Below, piece by piece: positions 43,966 to 53,107 of a stretch of 64,000 nt of DNA. Made by a program: the position numbers and the translations under genes. This DNA comes from Rusavskia elegans. Its lineage: Eukaryota; Ascomycota; Lecanoromycetes; Teloschistales; Teloschistaceae. The notes beneath the pieces are model-generated. The model ran no database searches. It saw only the letters and a program-made list of their open reading frames with translations, and was not told where the DNA came from. The stretch is taken from NCBI GenBank assembly GCA_011316305.1, contig SAUG01000007.1:1-64000 (forward strand). Reading direction: 5' to 3'. Numbering within the stretch: the stretch's first letter is position 1; each line of letters begins with the position of its first letter.

Positions 43966-46900
43966 TCAGTCACGCACCAAGCGTGCACCACACCAAGCTA
44001 GACCAATGGTCAGTATAGAAAGATTGGATCTAAGTAGCATCCACTTGCCATAAGGATAGTTGCGCTGGAACCAGTTGACACTGCTCATCGTCAGCATATC
44101 ATCTCGTGGAATGTGATGTGTCATCCGTCCTCACAATGATTTCCTCCCGGCGATCCTCGGATGAGTCGCCCAAGAACCTCCAAGCACGCTGCTTGGCGTC
44201 AGCATATCATCTTTTGGATTGTCTTGTGTCGTCAATTGCCCTCACATGTTGTGTTTTCCATCAAAGAAGTCCGCAGTCTGCAGTAGATTTCGGAGTCAGC
44301 ATGCCTGTAATGGAAGTGTCTCGGGAGTTCGAATGTGATTAACCATAGTAAGTCTCACTGTGGCTTGGCAGGACATCCGATTGACGTGTCAATCGAGGTC
44401 TCGAATGCCCAGTATGCCAGAGATAGCTCCAGAGAGCCATGCGGGATTGGGGCAAAAGAGCTCCGAAAATTACTCACGTATCCAGGATACTGCTCCATGG
44501 CGGCGAATCCCTCATGTTCTTCCAGTGTCGAGCTTGTCCATTCCCACACACCTCCTAATTCACCCCGTCCACACAATTGGTTCCCAAGATGAGTAACGGG
44601 GGTCGGGTGGAAGTGGCGGAATCCCACGTTGATTGAATCATTTTCGAGGTCGACGAAAAGATCGCTGGGAGTCGGACGAGTGCTGACGCTAGAAGAACCA
44701 TTCACAGCAAGGGCTGAAGGGGGGCTCTCTTCCACCCCGTTGTTCGACAGATGACTTGAACATCTATATCAGCATGACGTTTCCCATCACAGCCAGAGGA
44801 ACGTACCCATTGACGGCGTCGATTTTTACAGTTTGCACCTTTTCCGCTTCCTTCTTCTTCGCTACATCGACGTGCTCGTAGATGCTTCGAACCTCCTCAG
44901 CGGTCGGAATCCGTCCATGCATGAATTTGGCGCACCCAGCTAGCTCATCATAAGAAGCAAAGACGGGCCAAGCGAGAGCATGCCGAAGCGCAACAGGTCC
45001 GTAGATCGTCTTGACGAATTTGCCATCCAGGAATGTCTGGTCAAACGACTCGCCGTAGCCATGAAGGTAGTGACTCCTGAGATTTCCGTTTGCAGTTTTG
45101 GCGTTGTCCAGTCTAGAGCTGGTCTGCTGGGTCCACGATGCTGGCAAAGTTTCTTGGTTCGTTCCGTAAAGGTAGCGGGCGAAGTCTTCGTTCGTGAGAG
45201 GTCGTGCTTTGGCTTCGAAGGCGGGCACATGCATATTCCGCATTGGTTTCTCGTTGTCCCATCCAAAGTAGCAGGCTGAATCGCTTTCATCTTCGGGATC
45301 ATCCATGCCTACAAGAATCGTGGTAGCAGGGATCTTGATCCACTCATTGTCAACAGCGGTCTGTTTGGCTTTCTGGCCTAGTGCCTCAAAGTTGGGTACT
45401 GGTCCTGGCGGCGGGAGTATCTTCTCACTCTGTAGAAAAATGTAGAGCAGTGTTTCTACGTGCATGGCTGTGTTGAAGTATAAGCCCACGTATACCTGAG
45501 AGTTAGGTTCTTTCACCTTCATGCTCGAACCCCAGCCATAAGGCTCGTCCTACACCTTCTCTGTTTGCTTCATCACGCTCGCTCAATAATTCGCCGACCC
45601 GAGCTCTCACCCTTGCTTGATAGTCAAGAATCTCTTTTACAGGTGGCCACGAATCAGGTATCTCGCTATGGTCGTGACAGAGTTCGGGATTATCCACGTC
45701 CCTTAGAAGCTTTGTAAGTAGGAATTGGAGTTTCAGGAGGATCCTGGCGCTTACGGATCTATTCCCCGTTCGAAAATGGTCTGATAATACTTGGGTTCGG
45801 TAGCCCCCTGCGCTGTCGCCCTGGTCAAATGTATGTCGAGAAAGGTTGGGATGTGGCCAAGATAGAAGATGCAACACTGGAGAAGTTTCAGAGTCAGCAT
45901 GTCTTCATCAAGCACCGGAGAACGTCTGAGTATGTCTTGTTAGTAGCTCTTCATTTAGCAATCTGGGCATCCGACACCTCGACTAGCAACATCCGATGTC
46001 TCGATCAGAAGTCCAATCCGATACGGTGGAGCCATGTCTTGCAAATCTAAGCCGAGGGGGCTTAGGGTATTGTGGCTCCAGAAATCACTCACATTGCGCA
46101 GTTGTATTGGTTTGTGAAGGAGCTCGTCCTCTGGGATCATAGAAATGATGGCATCCCATGCGGCCCACAACTGTTTGAAGTCTTGGAGATTCGGGACTGG
46201 TTCGGCCGCATATTCTTCTGCCCTGAGCGGAAACGCTAGAGTCGGCTTTGCCAGGACATAGAAGTCTACGGCCATTATCAGTCAGGCAGTGAAACTTTCG
46301 GGGAACCCAGTAGAAGCTAATGTGCAAAGGACATCTGGGGAAGTCGAAGCTGGGACGTTTTACAAAGAAGTGTAACGCAAACACCCACGGATGGTGATTC
46401 CTTGATAGTGCGATAAACGACAAATAACGATAGAATGGTTGGTATTGGAAGGCATAGAAGAGGTGACCTTACGATAATCATCGATCCAGTTGCCAAAGGA
46501 GGCTCGCGGCACCAACCCCGCTTTTCCCCAGAGCTTTCTGCTCTGTTCGGACGACCATTTATAGCTCTCCTCAACACGGATCTTTTCTCCATTTTCAACG
46601 TACACCCCATCGATCATCAGATCTTTAGTAGGGGAATAGAAGGCTTGATGGCGTCCGGCTGATTCGTCATACTCGCCAATGACTTTCCAGTCCTCGAGCC
46701 TGAAGACATCTTTGGCCAGGATCCGATTGGCATGCACGAGCCCGTTCAGGACAAACTCATGAGTCTTCCCATGGCTGTCATTGTATGCAGAATACACCTT
46801 GTGACTGTCTTGACAAGCATCCAGGCCAACGAGTATGCAGTCGTTGCTGCCCAACGTGTTGGCAAAGCCTTGGAGGAAAGTTGCAGCCTCCTCGCGGCCA

Positions 46901-47771
46901 AAATTCCCGACTGAGGAGCCAAGGGTTAGGATCCATTTGTGCCGCTGTTGCTTCTCTGGTCGTTTCAGCCATCTCAGGGCATCTTCGTACTGGAGTGGAT
47001 TTCGGGGTCAGCAGGTAACCTTGGAATGGGATAACAGAGTTCTGAGAAGTCTCCGGAGCTTAGAAATTTAAAACCGCGGTTATGCCTCTTGGATGAAGTC
47101 TCATATGCTGATTGGGAAAAGTATAGGCAATGACGACTCCGAAAAATGCCTTACCGTCCCAAGAAGCCCGTGGCATCGCACATACCGGTAATGCTCTGGG
47201 ACAGCTGAAAGAGTTCTTTCCAACTCCGGCTTTGAAAGATCCAACGCAAAGTAATGGACCCGTTTCCTGGCTAGCTCAAGAGCATCTAAAAGAATCTTCA
47301 CTTTACGTAAATTACTGCTGTATTATTAGTGCCATGGAGATCTTCGGGAACAGCTGTGGTAGCGGCCTCGAAAAGGGCACATTGTTGCTTGAAGAGGGTC
47401 AACTCGTACCCACTCCCAAGTTCGAGAACATCACAGTCGTCTGGCGCCAAGTCGGCGATCGCGGCAGCGTTATTCTCCAGAACCTCAATCTCCGCGTTTG
47501 TCAAATAGTACTCGTCAAGATATGTGATGTCTTCGAAAAGCTTGAGACCTTGTTCATCATACAGTAAGAGAGTCGGTAGCCTCTTCTCACCTCCATCCTG
47601 TGGACGGAGAGAGGTTCTGATCTCATCGAGAAGAGGAATTCCGGCTTGATCACGGCGAATGTCTTGGATATCTTGCGGCATTGTTGGGACAACAGGCGAA
47701 AGCTCTATCGGAAAAATCTGGGCAGATGGATGACCCGGCATTGATGTATATCTTGTGATTGACGAATCCAA
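43966..47771 (-). CDS. egt1: Ergothioneine biosynthesis protein 1 (EgtD-EgtB fusion)
   Basis: Twelve exons (47771-47410, 47314-47155, 46989-46473, 46265-46093, 45876-45755, 45701-45517, 45467-44807, 44754-44478, 44277-44246, 44188-44135, 44080-44049, 43997-43966) give exactly 868 residues. The N-terminal domain is a histidine N-methyltransferase (LLYDEQGLKLFEDITYLDEY, DVLELGSGNLRKVKILLDAL, ILTLGSSVGNF). The C-terminal half is a DinB/FGE-type sulfoxide synthase: FYLGHIPTFLDIHL (about residue 411) and FEHEAMHVETLL (about 505) supply the three-His iron site; GGVWEWTSSTLEEHEG, TADFFDGKHN, VLGGSWATHPRIAGRKSFVN and WFQRNYPYAWCGARLVRD close the fold. It converts histidine to hercynine (SAM) and then, with cysteine and O2, to hercynylcysteine sulfoxide. 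Introns 2, 4 and 8 are introners; introns 9 and 10 are near-duplicates; intron 11 is GC-AG. Confidence 0.95.
44278..44477 (-). mobile_element. Introner-like element 1 (egt1 intron 8)
   Basis: A 200-nt intron, phase 0, between QYPGY and TADFF. The donor end is GTGAGTAATTTTCGGAGCTC and the acceptor end ACTCCGAAATCTACTGCAG, preceded by CATGCTG. It carries the internal block GGGCATTCGAGACCTCGATT. This is one of the least decayed copies, together with those at 58031 and 51327. Confidence 0.93.
45877..46092 (-). mobile_element. Introner-like element 2 (egt1 intron 4)
   Basis: A 216-nt intron, phase 0, removed between LRN and CCIFYLGHIP. The donor is GTGAGTGATTTCTGGAGCC and the acceptor end is ACTCTGAAACTTCTCCAG preceded by CATGCTG. 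It contains the family's GATCGAGACATCGGATG block twice in altered form. More diverged than elements 1 and 3-8 at its ends, but the layout is the same. Confidence 0.88.
46990..47154 (-). mobile_element. Introner-like element 3 (egt1 intron 2)
   Basis: A 165-nt intron, phase 0, between CHGLLGT and YEDALRW. The donor end is GTAAGGCATTTTTCGGAGTC and the acceptor end ACCCCGAAATCCACTCCAG preceded by CCTGCTG. The middle no longer resembles the other copies, so only the termini are conserved. Confidence 0.88.
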
Positions 47772-48245
47772 AGCAGGTTTGATCTGACGTTTGGGTGGTC
47801 AAGGAGAAACGTAAGAGCCCGGCGACTTTTGCTCCCAACGACGATCACTAGTTGTGCCGGGTCGATCCATGTGTACCTGCCAAGGCAAGCCTTGCCATAC
47901 GTTGACTAATCCAGACGGGAGTCTCCACTATGGCGTGATGGGAAAGCATGTTCTGCTGATCCGGGCTGAGAGGTTCATCCAAACAGAAGTCGAGATGATG
48001 ACGCTGTAAGAATCTAGCGGGAGGAGAAGGGTCCGAGGCCCCATCATTGGATCACAATGATCATTGCTGTGCATGTCTAGGGCCCACTGATTCCTAATCA
48101 TCAAGTTTCGCGGGGATTACTGTCACTGGAGTGTATACCCGAGGAGAAAAGAATACAAGTAGAATGAGGAAAAGTTGCCCCTGCGATATCCCTTAGCGCG
48201 CCAAGAAACCCTGGATGTCAAAGCAACCCTTTAGCCGGGTTCTGA

Positions 48246-48300
48246 TATCGAGGTACCGACTGTTGTACGCCCGTTGCTGCGATTGTAAGACAACAATAAT
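48246..48300 (+). repeat. Dispersed repeat, copy A (partial)
   Basis: ATCGAGGTACCGACTGTTGT followed by ACGCCC at about 48248-48273 matches the core of the repeat copies at 7.5 kb (-), 52.2 kb (+) and 59.2 kb (-). Similarity fades within about 30 bp on the 5' side and continues weakly 3' (TTGCTGCGATTGT). It ends about 50 bp before an F-box-like scrap. Confidence 0.55.
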
Positions 48301-48350
48301 ACTCCCACATCAAATTTCTTACAAGCTCGCTGTTCAATACGCACACAGCA

Positions 48351-48533
48351 ATGGATAGACTACCGCGAGAATTGTCATCGCACATTCCTTCGTTCCTAGA
48401 CCGTCATGATGACCTACCAGACATCTTGCTGCAGAAGAAGCGCGTGTCTAAGGATCACCAATTAAGAATTCTGCCGCCCTTGGTTGAGTTAAGAGAGAGG
48501 TGGCAAGGTGACTGGGCCTTATCCGAAAGCTGA
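48351..48533 (+). pseudogene. F-box N-terminal fragment
   Basis: The 60-residue frame starts MDRLPRELSSHIPSFLDRHD, which fits an F-box first helix, and contains RVSKDHQ, similar to the usual (L)RLVSKDF that follows. It then degenerates and stops. F-box proteins are normally several hundred residues, so this is at most an exon or, more likely, a truncated relic. It lies between egt1 and a Pir gene, close to a dispersed repeat. Confidence 0.4.
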
Positions 48534-48811
48534 AGCTTGAGAATAACAGGTGGATCTGAAGACAGAGCGATTGCCGCAACATCGTCGATGATATTCAAGT
48601 GAGAATTGAGTATAGGACGCCGCTTGATACACGGATATCATGTCAAGTACAACGATTGTAATTCTCGAACGATCTAAGTATACGACCAAAAGCCAAGATC
48701 TAGCAACATAACTTTTCGACTACCCAATTGGTCATCTGTTCATAAGCATCAATGCTATCCCTCTCCGGTGCAACGCAAAGAATGCAAAATTGTCAATATC
48801 CAACCCGATCC

Positions 48812-49731
48812 TCAGGAGCAACTCTGCAGCTGAAGGAGATTGATGGTGATTGGCGAGCACTGCGGCGCCCACGATCTATCATAAAGATTATAGAATTCAC
48901 CGCTGAGGCACTGATAGAAAACATTCGAGCCACCGAGGGCCAGCGTACCGTTACCGCAAGCGGAGAAGCCAGTGGTGTATATGGCACCACTTTGGGGCGG
49001 GGCGTCGAACTGGAACTGGAAGTTGGAAGCAATGTAGCCTGTACGTCCCTGAGCGTCCTTGAGGACGCCATCAGCTAGGGTGATGGCGAGAGTGCCTTCG
49101 CTTTCGCAAGCCACCATGGTGATGCCACTGTCTGTTGAGGATTGAGGGGGGTCGGATGAGGCAGGTCGCTGTAGGATGGAAGGAGCCGAGGGAGAGGGGG
49201 GAGACGCGGCAGTGGAGGGCGCTTGTGGTTGAGCATCACCAATTTGGGATACTGGGACCATGGTGGCTGTGGATGTGGGTGTGGGGAGAAGGGGAGCCTG
49301 AGGTTGACCGTCTGAGATGACGGTGACGGGAGCGTAGGTTGTTGTCTGAGCCTGGATTTGTCCATCCCCGATTTGGGCAGCCATGAACATCATGGTATGG
49401 ATCCCAGCTTGAGGCTGCCCATCGCTCATAGTAATGGGCGCCATGGTCTTGACTTCGGGTTGGCCGCTGTGGTCCTGATCAGCAAGTAGCCTCTATGGAT
49501 GAATTTGGAATGGATAACGTACTCGCTTAGCTGTGCAACCTGTCTCTTCATCTGAACGGCCGTATTGCTCACATTTTGCACAGCAATACCGTAGGTCCCC
49601 GACGCGGAAGGTGTGCAGCCTGGAGGAGGAGAAGCTGAAGGCGAGATTGCCTCGGTCACGGCTTGGGGCATTGCAAAGGGGTTGGCATGAACGGTGACCG
49701 CAATGGCGAGAAGAAGATAAGAGTATAGCAT
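48812..49731 (-). CDS. Classical Pir cell-wall protein (four-Cys C-terminus)
   Basis: Exons 49731-49523 and 49466-48812 (56-nt intron) give 287 residues. The signal peptide is MLYSYLLLAIAVTVHANPF, followed by a Kex2-type KR site (VQMKRQVAQLSDGQ). The splice creates the first Pir repeat (QLSDGQPE); further repeats read TMSDGQPQAG, QIGDGQIQAQ, VISDGQPQAP and QIGDAQPQAP. The C-terminal domain has the Pir four-Cys pattern: ACESEGTLAITLADGVLKDA, then TTGFSACGNGTLALGGSNVF, YQCLSGEFYNLYDR and APQCSPITINLL. Pir proteins are linked covalently to beta-1,3-glucan through repeat Gln residues and through the Cys domain; they support wall strength. The choice of the later acceptor (at 49467) is supported because it alone continues the repeat frame. 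Confidence 0.92.
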
Positions 49732-50951
49732 CGTGAAGACAGAGAGATTTTGAGACGGGATATCCGCAGTAGGATACAGAAGTAACAATGAGCGAAAAGA
49801 TGCTGCTTCGAGAACGAACGGTAGAGAACGTGGTGATGAAGAAGGAGAGGACTCTTGATTATGTCTATGGGAAGTAGATACAGACGAATGATCCGAGCTA
49901 TTATACTATTGCAGGCAGCGGGGCATCCCGTCTCTGGTGTTTGGAAGCATCCGTATTGGGAGAGGAGAGTACTATGATGGAACGGTAGAATGTGGACAAT
50001 ACCTTGGGTTTTGCATCCCGAATATCACGTACCATACAAACAGAAGAGGGTCCACCTTGAGCCTGTGCTTGATGCTACATCTTCAAACATCACATGCTGT
50101 CTTTCAGTGTAGTGGTCGACGCAAGTGCTTGGGAAACAGTGGACTTCGGCCCAGGAGTTTGGCCGTCAGATCTCAATGTGGCTGGATGGTCCTGCAAACA
50201 TCCAGTCCAGAAAACCGTGGTACAGATTGATGTGGTGATGTATTTCTCAAGCTTCGAGGGAAAAGACTCTTCGACTGGTATGGAGACATCGAAAGTATGG
50301 CTCCTGTCAAAATGACGCGGCCACCCACTCACCAGCGATGGCGTGGTTACGTAAGCGGCATGACGCCGTGCGTGTCCAATTGACCATTATATTCCTACAC
50401 CCGCACTATGCATATAGGCTTTCTGGACGATTTATCCATCGAGCCGCGCCGCCAACTGCCCTTTGATGCATAAGTATGATCTCTTTTGTGTTGTCAGCAG
50501 CAGCATCTTCTCAAGCTCGCTGTAAGGTTCCACGTCTCTCTGGACCCAAACCCGAGAGAACCGTCATGTATAGCCTGGGCGTTCTTGCACATTCCCAGTC
50601 ACCGCAAATGTCGTCCGATTGAGATGTTACTACCCGGCAATATCGACCATCTTGAAGCATGGAAATAGAACGCAACGGCTGGGCTACCCGTCTTCATATC
50701 TGGCCAATGCGGATACCACAGCGGCTATACAACCTTCTTGTCAGCCTGACCCATTTTAAGGTCAGCTACACTCAACGCTCGGATGTATCTTGCCTGGCCG
50801 CTGGCCGCTACTCAATGGGTGTAAAAACTCTTCTATCTTCATTTTTCGACATTGACTCACCTTTCCTCCACTCCCCACAAGCTTGCCTTGAGAGGAGAAT
50901 CGGATAGAGAAAAAACAGGGGACAATACATGTTATGATATCCCTCCATCGT

Positions 50952-51653
50952 ATGACCACTCTGTTTGCAATCGCTGTCACTGCACTTACACAGAGAACAC
51001 AGCCGCCGCCGCTCTTGCTTTACTCCTTCTCCTCCTCGCCAACTTCATGGTCCCAACAACAGCCGCCAGGGACGCCGTATGCTGGACGCAGAAGACTCCA
51101 ACCAGCGAGAAGCCCATTCCTACCGTTTTTAAAGCATGTCATGACGCGATCAAAATCATGTTCCCCGACCCCGCGTCAGGCCAAAAACCGATCCTGTTCA
51201 GCCGGAAGGAGAATCACGGTTATCAAGTTCCCGAACAGTGGCGGAGGGGCAACTGTGTCATCAAGATTGACATGCATGATGACGATGCAGAGGATACCTT
51301 GACGTTCCTCGATCTCGCCACCGCAGGTAAGGCAATTTTCGGAGCTCTTATTACCCAACGGATCCCAATTTAGCATTCAACATATAATCCTAAGGCTCGA
51401 GCGTAGTTCCCAAATCCTTTAAGCTCCGAGGATATTTTCTTAGAACTCTATAACATCTCCTCAAGCAGACATGCTGACTCCGGAATCTGCTATAGCTGGC
51501 ATCGTCAACATTGTCTGTGTAGCTAGACCGCCGCATTTTGGGGGGAGCGTGGCCGTTGGGGCCAATCAGGTCATGAATGTTAGTGTGTTTGGATGGCCCT
51601 TGCAGAAATCGTTTCTGAATCTAGGCCTGGATATTTCCACGGCGAAGGAATGA
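50952..51653 (+). CDS. Small secreted protein, N-terminus unresolved
   Basis: The conserved-looking part is two exons joined across an introner (51327-51495): DAVCWTQKTPTSEKP, FKACHDAIKIMFP, FSRKENHGYQVPEQWRRGNC, VIKIDMHDDDAEDTLTFLDL, ATAAGIVNIVCVARPPHFGG and SVAVGANQVMNVSVFGW. The Cys spacing and the GNC-x-I-x-I-DM pattern are typical of small secreted fungal proteins of unknown role. A hydrophobic segment (AAAALALLLLLLANFMV) before it would be the signal peptide, but this frame has no nearby ATG. The only good ATG (50952, MTTLFAIAVTAL) is one base out of register and no plausible intron connects them. Either a one-base indel or a missed 5' exon is needed. Function is unknown. Confidence 0.6.
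51327..51495 (+). mobile_element. Introner-like element 4 (secreted-protein gene)
   Basis: A 169-nt intron, phase 1. The donor end is GTAAGGCAATTTTCGGAGCT and the acceptor end ACTCCGGAATCTGCTATAG, preceded by CATGCTG. It is in the sense of its host. The acceptor is TATAG instead of the family's TGCAG. Confidence 0.9.
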
Positions 51654-52109
51654 CTGGAGCTTGGTTGCGACGCCCTATCATCATCCCTACCGATTCCAAA
51701 CGTCAATCAGCAGGTGCTTGCACGAGGGCTCGTCGTATTAAGATTGATCGCATTCCTAAATACAAAACAATCTAGTTTTCGATATAGGAATTCGGGCCAA
51801 CGATGACCTGAACATCTACCTATAGCGTCTGCGAGCGCATATTGAACTGAGCAACGCCCATAATGACGACACGAAATGGTACCGGGTGCTTACGAGTAGT
51901 GACCTGCTCGGTGGTGGTTGTGCTGCCCATATCACGACTGTATCTTAACACAACGAAGGGAAGGAATTGCTTTGCTCTTGGTGATCAGAAAACACTATCG
52001 TGGGATACATGGTGGTGTCTATATAACAACCATCAAAGGTCTTGCTGAAGTGGTTGTACGTTCAAATCACAAGCTACCGTCAGGTCTCGCCTTTCGATCA
52101 GGCTCAATC

Positions 52110-52310
52110 ACCTTCCGATTTGTAATCGTAACGTGGGCCACACAACAACCGCCTCACCAGTCACTAAAGGCCGAGTTCCATTCCACGTCATTTGTACGGT
52201 CGATATAGCTGTACAGTGACAGCCAAGCGATCGTTTGAACGGAATACTACATCGGGGTATCGACTGCTGTACGCCCCCAGTGCGAATGATTTTTCAAATA
52301 ACGAGCACCC
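52110..52310 (+). repeat. Dispersed repeat, copy B
   Basis: Aligns over about 150-190 bp with the minus-strand copies at 7.5 kb and 59.2 kb: a GTGGGCCACACAACAACC block, TCACTAAAGGCC, TAGCTGTACA, GATCGTTTGAACG, then the core ATCGGGGTATCGACTGCTGT and ACGCCC, and the tail GCGAATGATTTTTCAAATAA. No intact reading frame is present. Nothing else of note was seen in 51654-52560. Confidence 0.65.
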
Positions 52311-52567
52311 CATGACCAGGTAGATAGACTCTCGTGATGGGCAGTGAAAAAGGAACCTACAATCCGAAGCACGCACTACATGGAGCCAGGCCCCCTACCG
52401 TTCGCATTCCCACACAACAGGGAAAAATGGCCATTGGCACGCCTACACAAGAAGAATATGGTTACGTATCACCCTTTTGGTTTTGATCTATGACCGCTTC
52501 AGCTCTTGATTGATCAGACCCCCATGTGGCTGTACATCGCAGACCTCTGCCCCTTTTCTTTTGAGAT

Positions 52568-52650
52568 TGCGAGGGGGCCAGGAATCGAACCCAGAACCAG
52601 ATGCAAGACACTCGTACATGATACGAAATGCCTTCAATCTGGCCATCATA
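52568..52650 (-). other. tRNA-like sequence with Pol III B box (pseudo-tRNA or SINE head?)
   Basis: On the minus strand the sequence has a perfect B box (GGTTCGATTCC), an A-box-like D arm (GGCCAGATTGAAGGC), and a possible anticodon hairpin (TTCGT-ATCATGT-ACGAG, anticodon CAT). A G-rich 5' end faces CCCCC after the T arm. A 7-bp acceptor stem cannot be formed without mismatches and the variable region is long for a CAT anticodon. I regard it as a degenerate tRNA or tRNA-derived repeat, not a working tRNA gene. Confidence 0.35.
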
Positions 52651-52671
52651 CCCCCCAAAAAAGGGACACTA

Positions 52672-53107
52672 ACGCCGGAGCGAAAAGTCTCAAGTGCAGA
52701 CGAGAAGCCGGAGCAACAAGTTTCAAACACGTGCCAGACAAGACGCCGGAGCGACTAAGTCTCAATAGATTACAGACTTGACGCCGGAGCTGCAGACGTC
52801 GCAGGAGCGGGAAGTCTTTTGAGCAACCTACCACTTGCAGAAGCTTGGATCACATATCTGAAGAAGAAAAAGAGTGATCAACCTCACTTTGCCCTCTTGT
52901 GTGAACAGCTCGGCTACCTTAAGCGCGTTAAACAAGCGCCGAACACTGATATTCATTTGATTCTACCTTCTTCTTTCTTCTCTTCAGTGCTTAGCATAGG
53001 AACTTGCAGCAGCAGATTCACTACTCTAGCTCTCTGAGACTTTTCGCTCCGGCGCCTCGTCTGTCGGTTCGTTTGAGACGTGTTGTCCTGGCACACGTCT
53101 GTCATGG
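52672..53107. repeat. Minisatellite array with inverted copies
   Basis: Four forward units of 34-38 bp start with (A)CGCCGGAGC at 52672, about 52706, 52743 and 52781, each followed by AAGT(C/T)TCAA-like sequence. The same units recur inverted at about 53033-53107 (GAGACTTTTCGCTCCGGCGC on the plus strand). Between them lies about 240 bp of single-copy DNA. The right arm reaches the ATG of the next gene at 53104. Confidence 0.8.

Noticed and set aside
46266..46472. egt1 intron 3 (207 nt) as a ninth introner
   Set aside because: It is long enough, but neither terminal TTTCGGAG/CTCCGAAA block nor the internal core can be found.
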